A stretch of 64,000 nt of DNA from Pseudomonas sivasensis (GCF_013778505.1 NZ_JAAOWU010000003.1:248001-312000), one strand, 5' to 3'. Counted from the stretch's first letter, positions 26,495 to 35,180 are shown. The notes: generated by a model from the sequence alone, not told the origin. Program-made: numbers and translations.

Positions 26495-27670
26495 TTATTC
26501 GGCGCTCAACTCGGTAATAGCGTTGATCAGCGCATGAATGTCCTGCGCGGAGGTCGCCAACCCTGGCGTCACTCGAATACACGTGCCAAACGCTGCTCCG
26601 GTTCGCGTGGTGGCAAACAGGTCGTACTCTTTGAGTAGCCGATCGACCATGCCTTGCTGATCGCGGCCGATGAATTTGAACGCGGTAATCCCGCAATACA
26701 GCCGTGGATCATCCGAGGTCAGGACCTCAATGCCTTTCAGTGGTCGCACCTGACTTACCCATAAATCGCGCAGGTAATTCACCCGAGCACCTTTGGCTGC
26801 TGCGCCACCCAATGCCCGATGTTCTTCAAATACCAGTGGCAGTGTCATCAGCGCCGGAAAGTTCGGCGTGCTGTAAGACGTGCGTGCGCGAACATCCGTG
26901 ATGGGGTAGTGGAATTCGCCCATGTCCGGATCGATGTCTGCCAGGCGTTCCGGAGCGATATACAGAAAACCCAGGGTCAGCGGTGCACCGATCCATTTAT
27001 GCAGGTTGAAGCCGGCGAACTGGATACCCAGCTCGGCGAGGTTGAAGTCGATCTGGCCCAGGGCATGGGCGCCATCGAGGATCACGTCGACGTCATGTTC
27101 ACGCGCCGCCTTGGCGATGGCTGCGACGGGCATCACCAGGCCGGTGCGGTGGGTGACGTGAGTCAGCGCCATCAGCTTTAAACGCGGGTACTCAGCGAAG
27201 GCACTGCGATAGGTCTGCAACAGACTGTCGAAACTGGCCGGGTGCGTGTGGGAAAGCTCGATCACCTCTACACCGCGAACCCCGGCCAGCCAACGCATGG
27301 CGCCCTTGACGGTGTCGTACTCCAAATCACTGATCAACACCTGGTCGCCCGGCTGCAGGCGGTTGTAGTTGCGGATCAGCGACTGCAACGCTTCGGTGGC
27401 ATTGCGGGTGAAGGCCACCGACTCAGGATCTACATCGATTAGTTCGGCCAATTGGCGGCGGATCTCGACGTTTTCGCCCTGTTCAAAGCGCTGGCGCACG
27501 TGCAGCGAATTGCTGCGGTTGATAAACGCCACATGGTCCAGATACTGCGCCTGTACTGCGCGGCTCATACGCCCGAAGTAGCCGTTTTCCAGATTGATCG
27601 GACCCGGTTCCAGGTCATACCGCTGGGCGATGGCGTGCCAGTGACGTTCGTTGTTTGCATTCCCTTGCAT
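26495..27670 (-). CDS. class V aminotransferase-fold PLP enzyme (isopenicillin N epimerase-like)
   Basis: A 391-aa PLP enzyme of fold type I, aminotransferase class V. The PLP lysine is in FNLHKWIGAPL (about residue 228), the Asp that contacts the PLP ring nitrogen is in ILDGAHALGQ, and a Thr in TRNATEALQ binds phosphate. It is most like isopenicillin N epimerase/cysteine desulfurase-like proteins; the substrate is unknown. It lies 14 bp downstream of the DUF3820 gene and is probably co-transcribed. It faces the eda terminator. Confidence 0.82.
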   Translation of the reverse strand: MQGNANNERHWHAIAQRYDLEPGPINLENGYFGRMSRAVQAQYLDHVAFINRSNSLHVRQRFEQGENVEIRRQLAELIDVDPESVAFTRNATEALQSLIRNYNRLQPGDQVLISDLEYDTVKGAMRWLAGVRGVEVIELSHTHPASFDSLLQTYRSAFAEYPRLKLMALTHVTHRTGLVMPVAAIAKAAREHDVDVILDGAHALGQIDFNLAELGIQFAGFNLHKWIGAPLTLGFLYIAPERLADIDPDMGEFHYPITDVRARTSYSTPNFPALMTLPLVFEEHRALGGAAAKGARVNYLRDLWVSQVRPLKGIEVLTSDDPRLYCGITAFKFIGRDQQGMVDRLLKEYDLFATTRTGAAFGTCIRVTPGLATSAQDIHALINAITELSAE

Positions 27671-27684
27671 GGCGCAGTTCCTGA

Positions 27685-27921
27685 TTAATGGCGCGGGGCG
27701 GGCTTGCCGTGTTTAGTGCGCAAGGGTTCGAGCAGTTCCGACAAACCGTTGTGGTCGATTTCCTGCATCAAGGCCAGCAAACCGCCCAGCTCGCCGTGGG
27801 GAAAGCCTTCGCGGGCAAACCAGTTCAGGTAAGGACCCGGCAGGTCGGCGATGATCCGGCCCTTGTATTTGCCGAAGGGCATTTCGCGGGTGATCAGCAG
27901 TTCGAGTTTTTCGGGGTTCAT
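27685..27921 (-). CDS. DUF3820 (QSregVF-type) protein
   Basis: A 78-aa protein, using the internal ATG at 27921; an ATG at 27966 would add 15 residues, and neither has a strong ribosome binding site. The core MPFGKYKG..I.DLP..YL.WF...GFPHGELG is the DUF3820 signature, a family labelled 'putative quorum-sensing-regulated virulence factor' from one P. aeruginosa structure. The biochemical role is unknown. It is the promoter-proximal gene of a two-gene unit with the PLP enzyme. Confidence 0.78.
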   Translation of the reverse strand: MNPEKLELLITREMPFGKYKGRIIADLPGPYLNWFAREGFPHGELGGLLALMQEIDHNGLSELLEPLRTKHGKPAPRH

Positions 27922-28070
27922 GGGGGATTCAATGGCGTGAGTCGAGACGTTCGAAAATACAGGCATTCTGCATGAAGGCCAAATGACAGATCATGCAAAT
28001 AACGTACATACAGATCGTTCAAATATTTTTAAGTTGTTGAAATTAAACATAAAATTTGTTTTTCAAAACC

Positions 28071-28086
28071 TGGCACGAGCGCTGCA
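28071..28086 (+). promoter_or_regulatory. sigma-54 (RpoN) promoter
   Basis: TGGCACGAGCGCTGCA matches the -24/-12 consensus TGGCACG-N4-TTGCW at 15 of the 16 scored or free positions, with GG and GC correctly spaced. The start codon is 44 bp downstream of the -12 element, giving a predicted leader of about 30 nt. Confidence 0.8.
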
Positions 28087-28129
28087 ATCATTAAGACAAC
28101 CCTTCGTAACCTGCCTAAGGAATTGAAAA

Positions 28130-28597
28130 ATGACTGACATCAATAAAGAATCGATCTCCGTACTCAATGACCTGATCGAGACCAGCATCGACGGCCAGAA
28201 AGGTTTCAAAGAATGCGCCGAAGACATCAAACACCCAGAACTCAAGGCGCTGTTTGCCAAGCGTTCCGCTGACTGTGCAACCGCCGCCGCCGAGCTGAAA
28301 ACCGCCGTGCGTGCCCTGGGTGGTGATCCGGAAGATTCGGGTAGTGTGGCCGGCGCCCTGCACCGTGGCTGGGTCGACGTGAAGTCGATGGTTACCGGTA
28401 AAGATGAAGAGGCTGTGCTGAACGAAGCCGAGCGCGGCGAAGACCACGCACTCAAGGCTTATAAAGAAGCGATCGAGAAGATCAACAAGCACAACCTGCT
28501 GGGCATTCGTGACTTGGTTGAGCGTCAGTACCACGGCGTACAGCGCAACCACGACCAGGTGAAAGCCCTGCGTAACCAGGCTCGCGCTCAGTCGTAA
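28130..28597 (+). CDS. PA2169-family four-helix-bundle protein (DUF2383)
   Basis: A 155-aa soluble helical protein of the PA2169/DUF2383 group, ferritin-like in fold. Regularly spaced acidic and His residues (ETSIDGQKGFKECAEDIKHPEL, ERGEDHALKAYKEA) resemble the family's conserved helices, though metal binding is not proven. These proteins are stress-induced in several Pseudomonas. Here the gene has a strong sigma-54 promoter, which points to nitrogen, motility or envelope-linked control rather than only the general stress response. Confidence 0.87.
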   Translation: MTDINKESISVLNDLIETSIDGQKGFKECAEDIKHPELKALFAKRSADCATAAAELKTAVRALGGDPEDSGSVAGALHRGWVDVKSMVTGKDEEAVLNEAERGEDHALKAYKEAIEKINKHNLLGIRDLVERQYHGVQRNHDQVKALRNQARAQS

Positions 28598-28615
28598 GCC
28601 CTGCTGTGTAACAAC

Positions 28616-28705
28616 TGTGGGAGGGGGCTTGCCCCCGATAGCGGTGGATCAGTCGATATTTCAATGACTGACACACCGCAATCGGGAGCAAGCCCCCTCC
28701 CACAT
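28616..28705. repeat. REPIN
   Basis: Near-perfect inverted REP arms TGTGGGAGGGGGCTTGCCCC and GGGAGCAAGCCCCCTCCCAC, with a spacer containing TCAGTC/GACTGA. It is located between the convergent PA2169-like and phaJ1-like genes. Confidence 0.9.
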
Positions 28706-28733
28706 TTGTATGGCGTTGGCCTTGAAACCAGAC

Positions 28734-29204
28734 TCAGCCGATGCTGATCGGCGGCAGCTCGGTCAAGGTCACGACCTGCTGTTTGCGTGGCGCGAGGATT
28801 TCCGCCTCGCCATCCACTACCAACTCATCGCGCTGATTGAACACGCGAGTGGCGATACGTACGCGAAACTTCGGAAGCTTCTCGAGGATTTCCAGACGCA
28901 CGGTCAGGGTATCGCCGATTTTGACCGGCTTCTGGAAGGTCATCTGCTGGCCGATATAGATAGTGCCCGGCCCAGGAAGCTCGCAGGCAACGGCCGCGCT
29001 GATCAAGGCGCCGCTGAACATACCGTGGGCGATACGCTCCTTGAACATGGTCGCCTTGGCGTATTCGGCGTCCAGGTGCACCGGGTTGTGGTCACCGGAC
29101 ATGGCGGCGAACAGCTGGATGTCGCGCTCTTCGACCCTCTTGCTATAGCTGGCGGTCTGGCCGACTTCGAGGGCTTCGTACGGGGTGTTGGTTACCTGAG
29201 TCAT
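28734..29204 (-). CDS. phaJ1: MaoC-type (R)-specific enoyl-CoA hydratase, PhaJ1-like
   Basis: A 156-aa hotdog-fold hydratase that makes (R)-3-hydroxyacyl-CoA from trans-2-enoyl-CoA, linking beta-oxidation to polyhydroxyalkanoate synthesis. The catalytic pair is in SGDHNPVHLD (Asp38, His43). The order phaJ-hydrolase-fadD2-fadD1 mirrors PA3302-PA3299 of P. aeruginosa, where PA3302 is phaJ1 and also 156 aa. It lies downstream of the hydrolase gene, 69 bp apart. Confidence 0.85.
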   Translation of the reverse strand: MTQVTNTPYEALEVGQTASYSKRVEERDIQLFAAMSGDHNPVHLDAEYAKATMFKERIAHGMFSGALISAAVACELPGPGTIYIGQQMTFQKPVKIGDTLTVRLEILEKLPKFRVRIATRVFNQRDELVVDGEAEILAPRKQQVVTLTELPPISIG

Positions 29205-29273
29205 CTAAAGGTGCATCCTGTGGCTAAACGGTAATTATCGGCCGATTTTAAACGGCTGATTTTAAAAGAAAAG

Positions 29274-30218
29274 TTATTCGCAGCGGGCTGGCCTGCGCAA
29301 GGTCAGGGCTTGGTCGAGCCACGTCAGCACATCCGCGGTGACGGCGTCGCGGTTGGTTTCGTTGAACACTTCGTGACGCGCCTGCGGGTACACATTCAAT
29401 TGCAGATGCTGGCAGCCGGCCTCACGCAGGGCGTGGGCCAGGTTTTTGAGACGCTTGCCCTCACTCACCGGATCACATTCGCCGCCCATCACGAGGATCG
29501 GCAGGCCCGGATCAATCTGGGCGAGATTGGACGCTTTGCTGATTTGCTGCAAGCCGCCAAGCAGGTCGATCCACAGCTGGTTGGTACACCGGAAGCCGCA
29601 GAGTGGATCGCTGATGTATTTGTCCACTTCATCCGGGTCACGGCTGAGCCAGTCGAACGCCGTGCGGTTGGGCTTGAAGGCCTTGTTGAACGAGCCGAAC
29701 GACAGGAACTCGATCAGCGCACTTCGCCCCCGTACACCCTGGCGCAGACGTTCGGCCCGAGCGATCACCCGCGCTGCGCGGTACAGCGCTACCGGTTGGA
29801 AATTCGAGCCACTGAGAATTGCCCCGTGCAGGCTGGCGCTGTGGTGCAGCAGGTAGGCTTGGGCGATGTAGCTGCCCATGCTGTGGCCCAGCAGGATGAT
29901 CGGCAGCCCTGGTTGCTGCTGGCCGATGTGTTGATTGAGGCTTGCCAGGTCGCCTACCACTTTGTTCCAGCCATCCTTCTCGGCGTACAACCCCAGCGTA
30001 CCTTCGTCGGCGGTACGTCCATGGCCACGCTGGTCCGGTGCATACACGCCATAGCCTGCGCTGCATAACGCTTCGGCCAAGCGTCCATAACGCCCGCTGT
30101 GCTCGGCCATGCCGTGGGACAGCATGACTACGGCGTGAACCGGGCCGTCGGGCATCCATTGATTGACGTACAGGCGGCTGCGGTCATTCGCGGTCAGCCA
30201 GAAGGTGCTGTGGTTCAT
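29274..30218 (-). CDS. alpha/beta hydrolase, monoacylglycerol lipase/lysophospholipase-like
   Basis: A 314-aa serine hydrolase beginning at the ATG at 30218 (AAGGA 7 bp upstream). The nucleophile elbow is GHSMGS (about 110-115), the oxyanion region HGMAEHSGRY, and the distal Asp and His are expected in GGECDPVSEG and ARHEVFNE. It corresponds to PA3301. It probably releases fatty acids for activation by the divergent FadD2/FadD1; the exact lipid substrate is unknown. Confidence 0.85.
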   Translation of the reverse strand: MNHSTFWLTANDRSRLYVNQWMPDGPVHAVVMLSHGMAEHSGRYGRLAEALCSAGYGVYAPDQRGHGRTADEGTLGLYAEKDGWNKVVGDLASLNQHIGQQQPGLPIILLGHSMGSYIAQAYLLHHSASLHGAILSGSNFQPVALYRAARVIARAERLRQGVRGRSALIEFLSFGSFNKAFKPNRTAFDWLSRDPDEVDKYISDPLCGFRCTNQLWIDLLGGLQQISKASNLAQIDPGLPILVMGGECDPVSEGKRLKNLAHALREAGCQHLQLNVYPQARHEVFNETNRDAVTADVLTWLDQALTLRRPARCE

Positions 30219-30411
30219 GGCGCTTCCTTTGCTATGGGTCGTTGCAGTGTATAGCTGATCTGCCGAGGGGCGGGGTATCTGCCTACGCATCAGCGGCAAG
30301 ATTCATACAATCAATGACACGATTTAGCGTATTTGCCTGTTTGGTCATAGCTGCTAACGTCCCCAAAGCTCCGCTTGTTATAAGCGGCCGGACATACTCA
30401 GGTAAGGGGAC

Positions 30412-30419
30412 AAGAATAA
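30412..30419 (+). promoter_or_regulatory. Crc/Hfq CA motif at the fadD2 start
   Basis: AAGAATAA is an exact AAnAAnAA match that touches the start codon at 30419, between the AAGGGG ribosome binding site and the ATG. Confidence 0.55.
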
Positions 30420-32107
30420 TGCAACCTGGTTTCTGGAATGACAAACGCGCGGCGGGCGTTCCCAACGATATCGACCTCACGGCCTACAAGTCGGTGATCG
30501 AAGTCTTCGAGCGCTCGTGCAAGGCCTTTGCCGACCGTCCGGCATTCAGCAACATGGGCATCACCCTGACCTACGCCGAGCTTGAGCGCCAGAGTGCGGC
30601 GTTCGCCGGTTACCTGCAACAGCACACCGACCTCAAGCCCGGCGAGCGCATCGCAGTGCAGATGCCCAACGTGCTGCATTATCCGATTGCCGTGTTCGGC
30701 GCCTTGCGCGCGGGGCTGATCGTGGTCAACACCAACCCGCTGTACACCCCGCGCGAGATGCGCCACCAGTTCAAGGACGCCGGCGTGCGTGCGCTGGTCT
30801 ACCTGAACCTGTTTGGTTCGCGGGTACAGGAAGTGTGCAACGACACCGAGATCGACTACCTGATCGAAGCCAAGATGGGCGACTTCCTGCCCGCCGCCAA
30901 AGGCTGGCTGGTCAACACCGTGGTCGACAAGGTCAAGAAGATGGTCCCGGCCTATAGCCTGCCGCGCGCGGTGTCATTCAAGCGTGCCCTGCGCATGGGC
31001 TCGGGCCTGGCGGTGACCCGTCACCCCGTGACCCTGGATGACATCGCCGTGCTGCAATACACCGGCGGCACGACCGGCCTGGCCAAGGGCGCGATGCTCA
31101 CCCATGGCAACCTGGTGGCAAACATGCAGCAGGCGCGTGCGTGCATGTCTCAGGTCGGCGACGACGGCCATCCTTTGATCAAGGAAGGGCAGGAGGTGAT
31201 GATCGCGCCGCTGCCGCTTTACCATATCTATGCTTTCACCGCGAACTGCATGTGCATGATGGTCACGGGTAACCACAACGTACTCATCACCAACCCGCGG
31301 GACATCGGCGGGTTTATCAAGGAGCTGAAAAAGTGGCGCTTTACCGGGCTGCTGGGGCTTAACACGCTGTTTGTGGCGTTGATGGACCATCCGGAATTCA
31401 AGACCCTGGATTTCTCCCACCTCAAACTCACCAACTCCGGTGGCACGGCACTGATCAAGGCCACGGCCGAACGCTGGCAGCAAGTCACCGGCTGTACGAT
31501 TGGCGAGGGCTATGGCCTGACAGAAACCTCACCGGTGGCGTGCACCAACCCCTATGGCAACAAATCGCGCCTCGGTACCGTGGGCATTCCCGTGCCGGCT
31601 ACCGCGATGAAGGTGATTGATGACGAAGGCGTGGAGTTGCCTCTGGGCGAACGCGGCGAGCTGTGCATCAAGGGCCCGCAGGTGATGAAGGGCTACTGGC
31701 AGCAACCGGCCGCCACGGCCGAGAGCCTGGACGCTGAGGGTTGGCTCAAGACCGGCGACATCGCGGTGATCGATGAGGATGGCTTTGTACGCATTGTCGA
31801 TCGCAAGAAAGACCTGATCATCGTCTCGGGTTTCAACGTGTACCCCAACGAGATCGAAGACGTGGTGATGGCCCACCCGGCCGTGGCCAACTGCGCGGTG
31901 ATCGGCGTGCCGGACGAGCGCACGGGGGAGGCGGTTAAGTTGTTTGTGGTGGCGCGTGCCGAAGGCGTGAGCCTTGAGGAGTTGAAGACCTACTGCAAGG
32001 CCAACTTCACGGGGTACAAGGTGCCTAAGCAGATTGTGTTACGAGACTCGTTGCCGATGACGCCAGTGGGCAAGATTCTGCGCAGGGAGCTACGCGACAT
32101 CGCCTGA
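30419..32107 (+). CDS. fadD2: long-chain acyl-CoA synthetase FadD2
   Basis: A 562-aa AMP-forming acyl-CoA synthetase that activates fatty acids on entry. The ATG at 30419 has AAGGGG upstream and gives the expected MQPGFWNDKR N-terminus; 59 upstream codons of open frame are not supported. The ATP/AMP signature YTGGTTGLAKGAML, EGYGLTETSP and the FACS-type motif GWLKTGDIA...GFVRIVDRKKDLIIVSG are intact. It is paralogous to FadD1 immediately downstream; in P. aeruginosa FadD2 prefers shorter chains than FadD1. Confidence 0.93.
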   Translation: MQPGFWNDKRAAGVPNDIDLTAYKSVIEVFERSCKAFADRPAFSNMGITLTYAELERQSAAFAGYLQQHTDLKPGERIAVQMPNVLHYPIAVFGALRAGLIVVNTNPLYTPREMRHQFKDAGVRALVYLNLFGSRVQEVCNDTEIDYLIEAKMGDFLPAAKGWLVNTVVDKVKKMVPAYSLPRAVSFKRALRMGSGLAVTRHPVTLDDIAVLQYTGGTTGLAKGAMLTHGNLVANMQQARACMSQVGDDGHPLIKEGQEVMIAPLPLYHIYAFTANCMCMMVTGNHNVLITNPRDIGGFIKELKKWRFTGLLGLNTLFVALMDHPEFKTLDFSHLKLTNSGGTALIKATAERWQQVTGCTIGEGYGLTETSPVACTNPYGNKSRLGTVGIPVPATAMKVIDDEGVELPLGERGELCIKGPQVMKGYWQQPAATAESLDAEGWLKTGDIAVIDEDGFVRIVDRKKDLIIVSGFNVYPNEIEDVVMAHPAVANCAVIGVPDERTGEAVKLFVVARAEGVSLEELKTYCKANFTGYKVPKQIVLRDSLPMTPVGKILRRELRDIA

Positions 32108-32129
32108 CCATGAATTGAAATGCAATCAA

Positions 32130-32221
32130 ATGAGGGAGGGGGCTTGCTCCCGATAGCGGTGTATCAGTCACTGAATGTATTGACTGAACCACGGCAATCG
32201 GGAGCAAGCCCCCTCCCTTAT
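32130..32221. repeat. REPIN between fadD2 and fadD1
   Basis: Inverted REP arms ATGAGGGAGGGGGCTTGCTC and GGGAGCAAGCCCCCTCCCTT. It occupies the 5' part of the 388-bp gap between the two paralogues, so they probably have separate transcripts. Confidence 0.88.
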
Positions 32222-32495
32222 TTGTTTTTGATTGTTCTGAAGACCCCATTCCAGAGCCTTTCAGTAGGTAATTCTAGCGCCAAAATAATTGTGACTAAAT
32301 ATTGTCCTACAGTCGAGTTTATGACTGTAAGGCCCGCTTTTGGCTCTAGTCGGCCCTTGGCAAAGCTGCTACTCTCGGCGCGCTTTGTGACGTCTAGGCC
32401 TGCTTGAAAGCGCCAGATTCACCTAAAAAAACATACACCAATAATAATCGCATCAAATGCGATGATGAATTCGCGTCGCTGAGGAGTGGGCTTCC
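32222..32495 (+). other. fadD1 upstream region with inverted repeats
   Basis: This AT-richer, gene-free region carries two inverted repeats: CCTACAGTC...GACTGTAAGG at about 32308-32334, and a perfect ATCGCAT-CAA-ATGCGAT at 32447-32463, 33 bp before the fadD1 ATG. An AATAATAA stretch (AAnAAnAA type) overlaps the latter's left side. These are candidate operators; I do not see a convincing PsrA box (GAAAC-N4-GTTTC). Confidence 0.5.
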
Positions 32496-34187
32496 ATGAA
32501 CGAAGACTTTTGGAAGGATAAGTACCCCGCCGGGATTGCTGCAGAAATCAATCCAGACGAGTATCCAAATATTCAGGCGGTACTGAAACAGTCCTGCCAG
32601 CGCTTCGCTAACAAACCGGCTTTCAGCAACCTGGGCAAGACAATCACCTACGGTGAACTGTACGAATTGTCCGGCGCCTTCGCCGCGTACCTGCAACAAC
32701 ATACCGACTTGAAACCCGGCGATCGCATCGCCGTGCAACTGCCCAACGTCCTGCAATACCCGGTCGCGGTATTCGGCGCCATCCGTGCCGGCCTGATCGT
32801 GGTCAACACCAACCCGCTGTACACCGCGCGGGAAATGGAACACCAATTCAACGACTCCGGTGCCAAGGCCCTGGTCTGCCTGGCCAACATGGCCCACTTG
32901 GCGGAAAAGGTCGTGCCCAAGACCGCCGTCAAGCATGTGATCGTCACCGAAGTCGCCGACCTGTTGCCGCCGCTCAAGCGCCTGCTGATCAACAGCGTCA
33001 TCAAGTACGTTAAGAAAATGGTCCCGGCCTACCACTTGCCACAGGCGATCAAGTTCAACGACGTACTCGCCAAGGGCAACGGCCAACCAGTCAACGACGT
33101 CAACCCGGCGAGCAGTGACGTGGCCGTGTTGCAATACACCGGCGGCACCACCGGCGTAGCGAAGGGCGCGATGCTCACCCATCGCAACCTCGTTGCCAAT
33201 ATGTTGCAGTGCAAGGCGCTGATGGGCTCCAACCTCAATGAAGGCTGCGAGATCCTGATCACGCCGCTGCCGCTGTACCACATCTATGCGTTCACCTTTC
33301 ATTGCATGGCGATGATGCTGATCGGCAACCACAACATCCTGATCAGCAATCCGCGTGACTTGCCGGCAATGGTCAAGGAACTGTCGAAGTGGAAGTTCAG
33401 CGGCTTCGTCGGTCTCAACACCTTGTTCGTGGCGCTGTGCAATAACGAAGGCTTCCGCAAGCTGGACTTCTCTGCACTCAAGGTCACCCTGTCGGGCGGC
33501 ATGGCCCTGCAACTGGCGGCCGCCGAGCGTTGGAAGGCCGTGACCGGGTGTGGCATCTGCGAAGGTTACGGCATGACCGAAACCAGCCCGGTAGCCACTG
33601 TGAACCCGATCCAGCACATCCAGATCGGCACCATCGGCATTCCGGTGCCGTCCACGGTGTGCAAAGTCATTGCCGATGACGGCACCGAGCTGGCGCTGGG
33701 CGAAACTGGCGAGCTGTGCGTCAAGGGCCCGCAGGTGATGAAGGGCTATTGGCAGCGCCAGGACGCCACCGACGAGATGCTCGACAGCGAAGGCTGGCTG
33801 AAGACCGGCGACATCGCGATCATCCAGCCGGACGGCTACATGCGTATTGTCGACCGCAAGAAGGACATGATCCTGGTCTCAGGTTTCAACGTGTACCCCA
33901 ATGAGCTGGAAGACGTACTGGCAGGGCTGCCGGGCGTGCTGCAATGCGCGGCCATCGGCGTGCCGGACGAGAAATCGGGGGAGATCATCAAGCTTTTCAT
34001 CGTGGTCAAGCCGGGCGCGACCCTCACCAAGGATCAGGTGATGGAGCATATGCGCGCCAACGTCACCGCCTACAAGGTGCCCAAGGCTGTTGAGTTCCGC
34101 GACGCATTGCCGACCACCAACGTAGGCAAGATCCTGCGTCGTGAATTGCGTGATGAAGAGTTGAAGAAGCTGGGCCTGAAAAAGTAA
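32496..34187 (+). CDS. fadD1: long-chain acyl-CoA synthetase FadD1
   Basis: A 563-aa acyl-CoA synthetase, closely similar to FadD2 along its length. Motifs are YTGGTTGVAKGAML, EGYGMTETSP and GWLKTGDIAII..DGYMRIVDRKKDMILVSG. It has GAGG upstream of the ATG. It activates exogenous long-chain fatty acids for beta-oxidation. It ends with a strong terminator. Confidence 0.94.
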   Translation: MNEDFWKDKYPAGIAAEINPDEYPNIQAVLKQSCQRFANKPAFSNLGKTITYGELYELSGAFAAYLQQHTDLKPGDRIAVQLPNVLQYPVAVFGAIRAGLIVVNTNPLYTAREMEHQFNDSGAKALVCLANMAHLAEKVVPKTAVKHVIVTEVADLLPPLKRLLINSVIKYVKKMVPAYHLPQAIKFNDVLAKGNGQPVNDVNPASSDVAVLQYTGGTTGVAKGAMLTHRNLVANMLQCKALMGSNLNEGCEILITPLPLYHIYAFTFHCMAMMLIGNHNILISNPRDLPAMVKELSKWKFSGFVGLNTLFVALCNNEGFRKLDFSALKVTLSGGMALQLAAAERWKAVTGCGICEGYGMTETSPVATVNPIQHIQIGTIGIPVPSTVCKVIADDGTELALGETGELCVKGPQVMKGYWQRQDATDEMLDSEGWLKTGDIAIIQPDGYMRIVDRKKDMILVSGFNVYPNELEDVLAGLPGVLQCAAIGVPDEKSGEIIKLFIVVKPGATLTKDQVMEHMRANVTAYKVPKAVEFRDALPTTNVGKILRRELRDEELKKLGLKK

Positions 34188-34193
34188 GCCGAT

Positions 34194-34219
34194 AAAAAAC
34201 CCGCCGATGCGGGTTTTTT
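34194..34219 (+). terminator. Rho-independent terminator after fadD1
   Basis: AACCCGC and GCGGGTT form a 7-bp stem with an A tract on the left and six T on the right, so it could work in both directions. Confidence 0.92.
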
Positions 34220-34251
34220 AATGACTGGATTGGAATGCAATCCAATCCAAC

Positions 34252-34370
34252 GTGGGATGGGCGGTGCGACGATTCGACTCGCCTCCGATAGGGAGGGATC
34301 AGTCACCAGATTCAGTGACTGACACTCTGATATCGGGAGCAAGTCAAATCGTCGCAACGCGCCTTCCACC
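34252..34370. repeat. long, divergent REPIN with ~40-bp arms
   Basis: The arms run from GTGGGATGGGCGGTGCGACG to CCGATAG on the left and the near complement, ending CGCAACGCGCCTTCCAC, on the right; the core GCGACGATTYGACT distinguishes it from the other REPs. The inner spacer keeps the common TCAGTCAC...GTGACTGAC element. It sits between the fadD1 terminator and a convergent hypothetical gene. Confidence 0.78.
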
Positions 34371-34384
34371 TTTAAATCCGGTGC

Positions 34385-34762
34385 TTACAGGGCGAAATGC
34401 GCGAAGCTCACGTTAGCGCCGGCTGGGCGTACGTCTTTAAGGAACGAATCCTTGTCCGCGCTCAATTCCAGCGTAATCTCGGGCTTGCGCTTGCCCGAAT
34501 TGCGCACTACCAGACCTTCGATATGCTCGCGCAGGAACGCCGTCGGCACCTTCAGGTGCAGCAACTGATCCGTCTCGGCGTTGTGCATCAACAAGTGAAT
34601 CCACTCGTAATGGCCCACCGCAATACGGCCCAGCGGCAGGTCGAACCACCAGATATTGCGCTTGCGGTCCAGGTCGGTGAAATGGCAGTTGTTGACGCCG
34701 AGTACGGCACCGCCCAGTTCCTGGTTTCTACGGGCGATGGCCTGTGCTTTATTGAGTTTCAT
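34385..34762 (-). CDS. conserved hypothetical protein (125 aa)
   Basis: A 125-aa soluble protein with a basic N-terminus (MKLNKAQAIARRNQE) and a predicted mostly beta core (GRIAVGHYEWIHLLMHN, LLHLKVPTAFL). No signal peptide, membrane segment or known motif is seen. AAGG lies just upstream of the ATG. It is divergent from the csbD-like gene. I do not recognise its family. Confidence 0.65.
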   Translation of the reverse strand: MKLNKAQAIARRNQELGGAVLGVNNCHFTDLDRKRNIWWFDLPLGRIAVGHYEWIHLLMHNAETDQLLHLKVPTAFLREHIEGLVVRNSGKRKPEITLELSADKDSFLKDVRPAGANVSFAHFAL

Positions 34763-34885
34763 AACCTTCCTACGGGATCTGTTATTCAGCGTTATAGCCT
34801 GAATGTGCCGCGCATTCTCGTGGGTTGGTCGACAAACATAAAGCCAAACCTGCCGTTTTGGACGAAATGCCCGCTGAAAATAATT

Positions 34886-34914
34886 GAAACTCTGCCGAAC
34901 GGCCTCTGGTCAAT
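34886..34914 (+). promoter_or_regulatory. candidate AlgU (sigma-22/sigma-E) promoter of the CsbD gene
   Basis: GAAACT, 17 bp, then GTCAAT resembles the extracytoplasmic sigma consensus GAACTT-N16/17-TCtgA. It lies about 48 bp ahead of the start codon. CsbD-like genes are commonly under stress sigma factors. Confidence 0.5.
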
Positions 34915-34961
34915 CTTTGTGTAATCACCAAAACCCTTGATTGTTCTTTCGGAGAAATACC

Positions 34962-35147
34962 ATGAGCAGCACATCGGACAAGGCAAAAGGCTTGGCAAAC
35001 GAAGCGATCGGCAACATCAAGCAAGGCGTCGGCAAAGTGACCGGCAACGACAAGCTTCAAGCTGAAGGTGTGATTCAGGAAAAGAAAGGCGAAGTGCAGA
35101 AAGCAGTCGGCGATACCAAAGATGCGGTCAAAAAAGCGACCAAGTAA
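34962..35147 (+). CDS. CsbD-family stress protein
   Basis: A 61-aa hydrophilic protein starting at the ATG at 34962 (GGAG 7 bp upstream). The family pattern [31 protein letters not shown] is complete. CsbD proteins are abundant, Lys- and Gly-rich, and induced by general stress; their mechanism is unknown. The candidate AlgU promoter upstream fits. A terminator follows. Confidence 0.9.
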   Translation: MSSTSDKAKGLANEAIGNIKQGVGKVTGNDKLQAEGVIQEKKGEVQKAVGDTKDAVKKATK

Positions 35148-35180
35148 GTCTGTATCACTGGCTGTATTCGTACAGCCCGG

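Noticed and set aside
28616..28705. possible CRISPR-like repeats
   Set aside because: The repeated GTGGGAGGGGGCTTGCCC units are dispersed inverted REP pairs, not regularly spaced direct repeats, and no cas genes are present.
34397..34924. 175-aa open frame on the plus strand
   Set aside because: Antisense to the 125-aa hypothetical gene, and it runs into the csbD promoter; no ribosome site.
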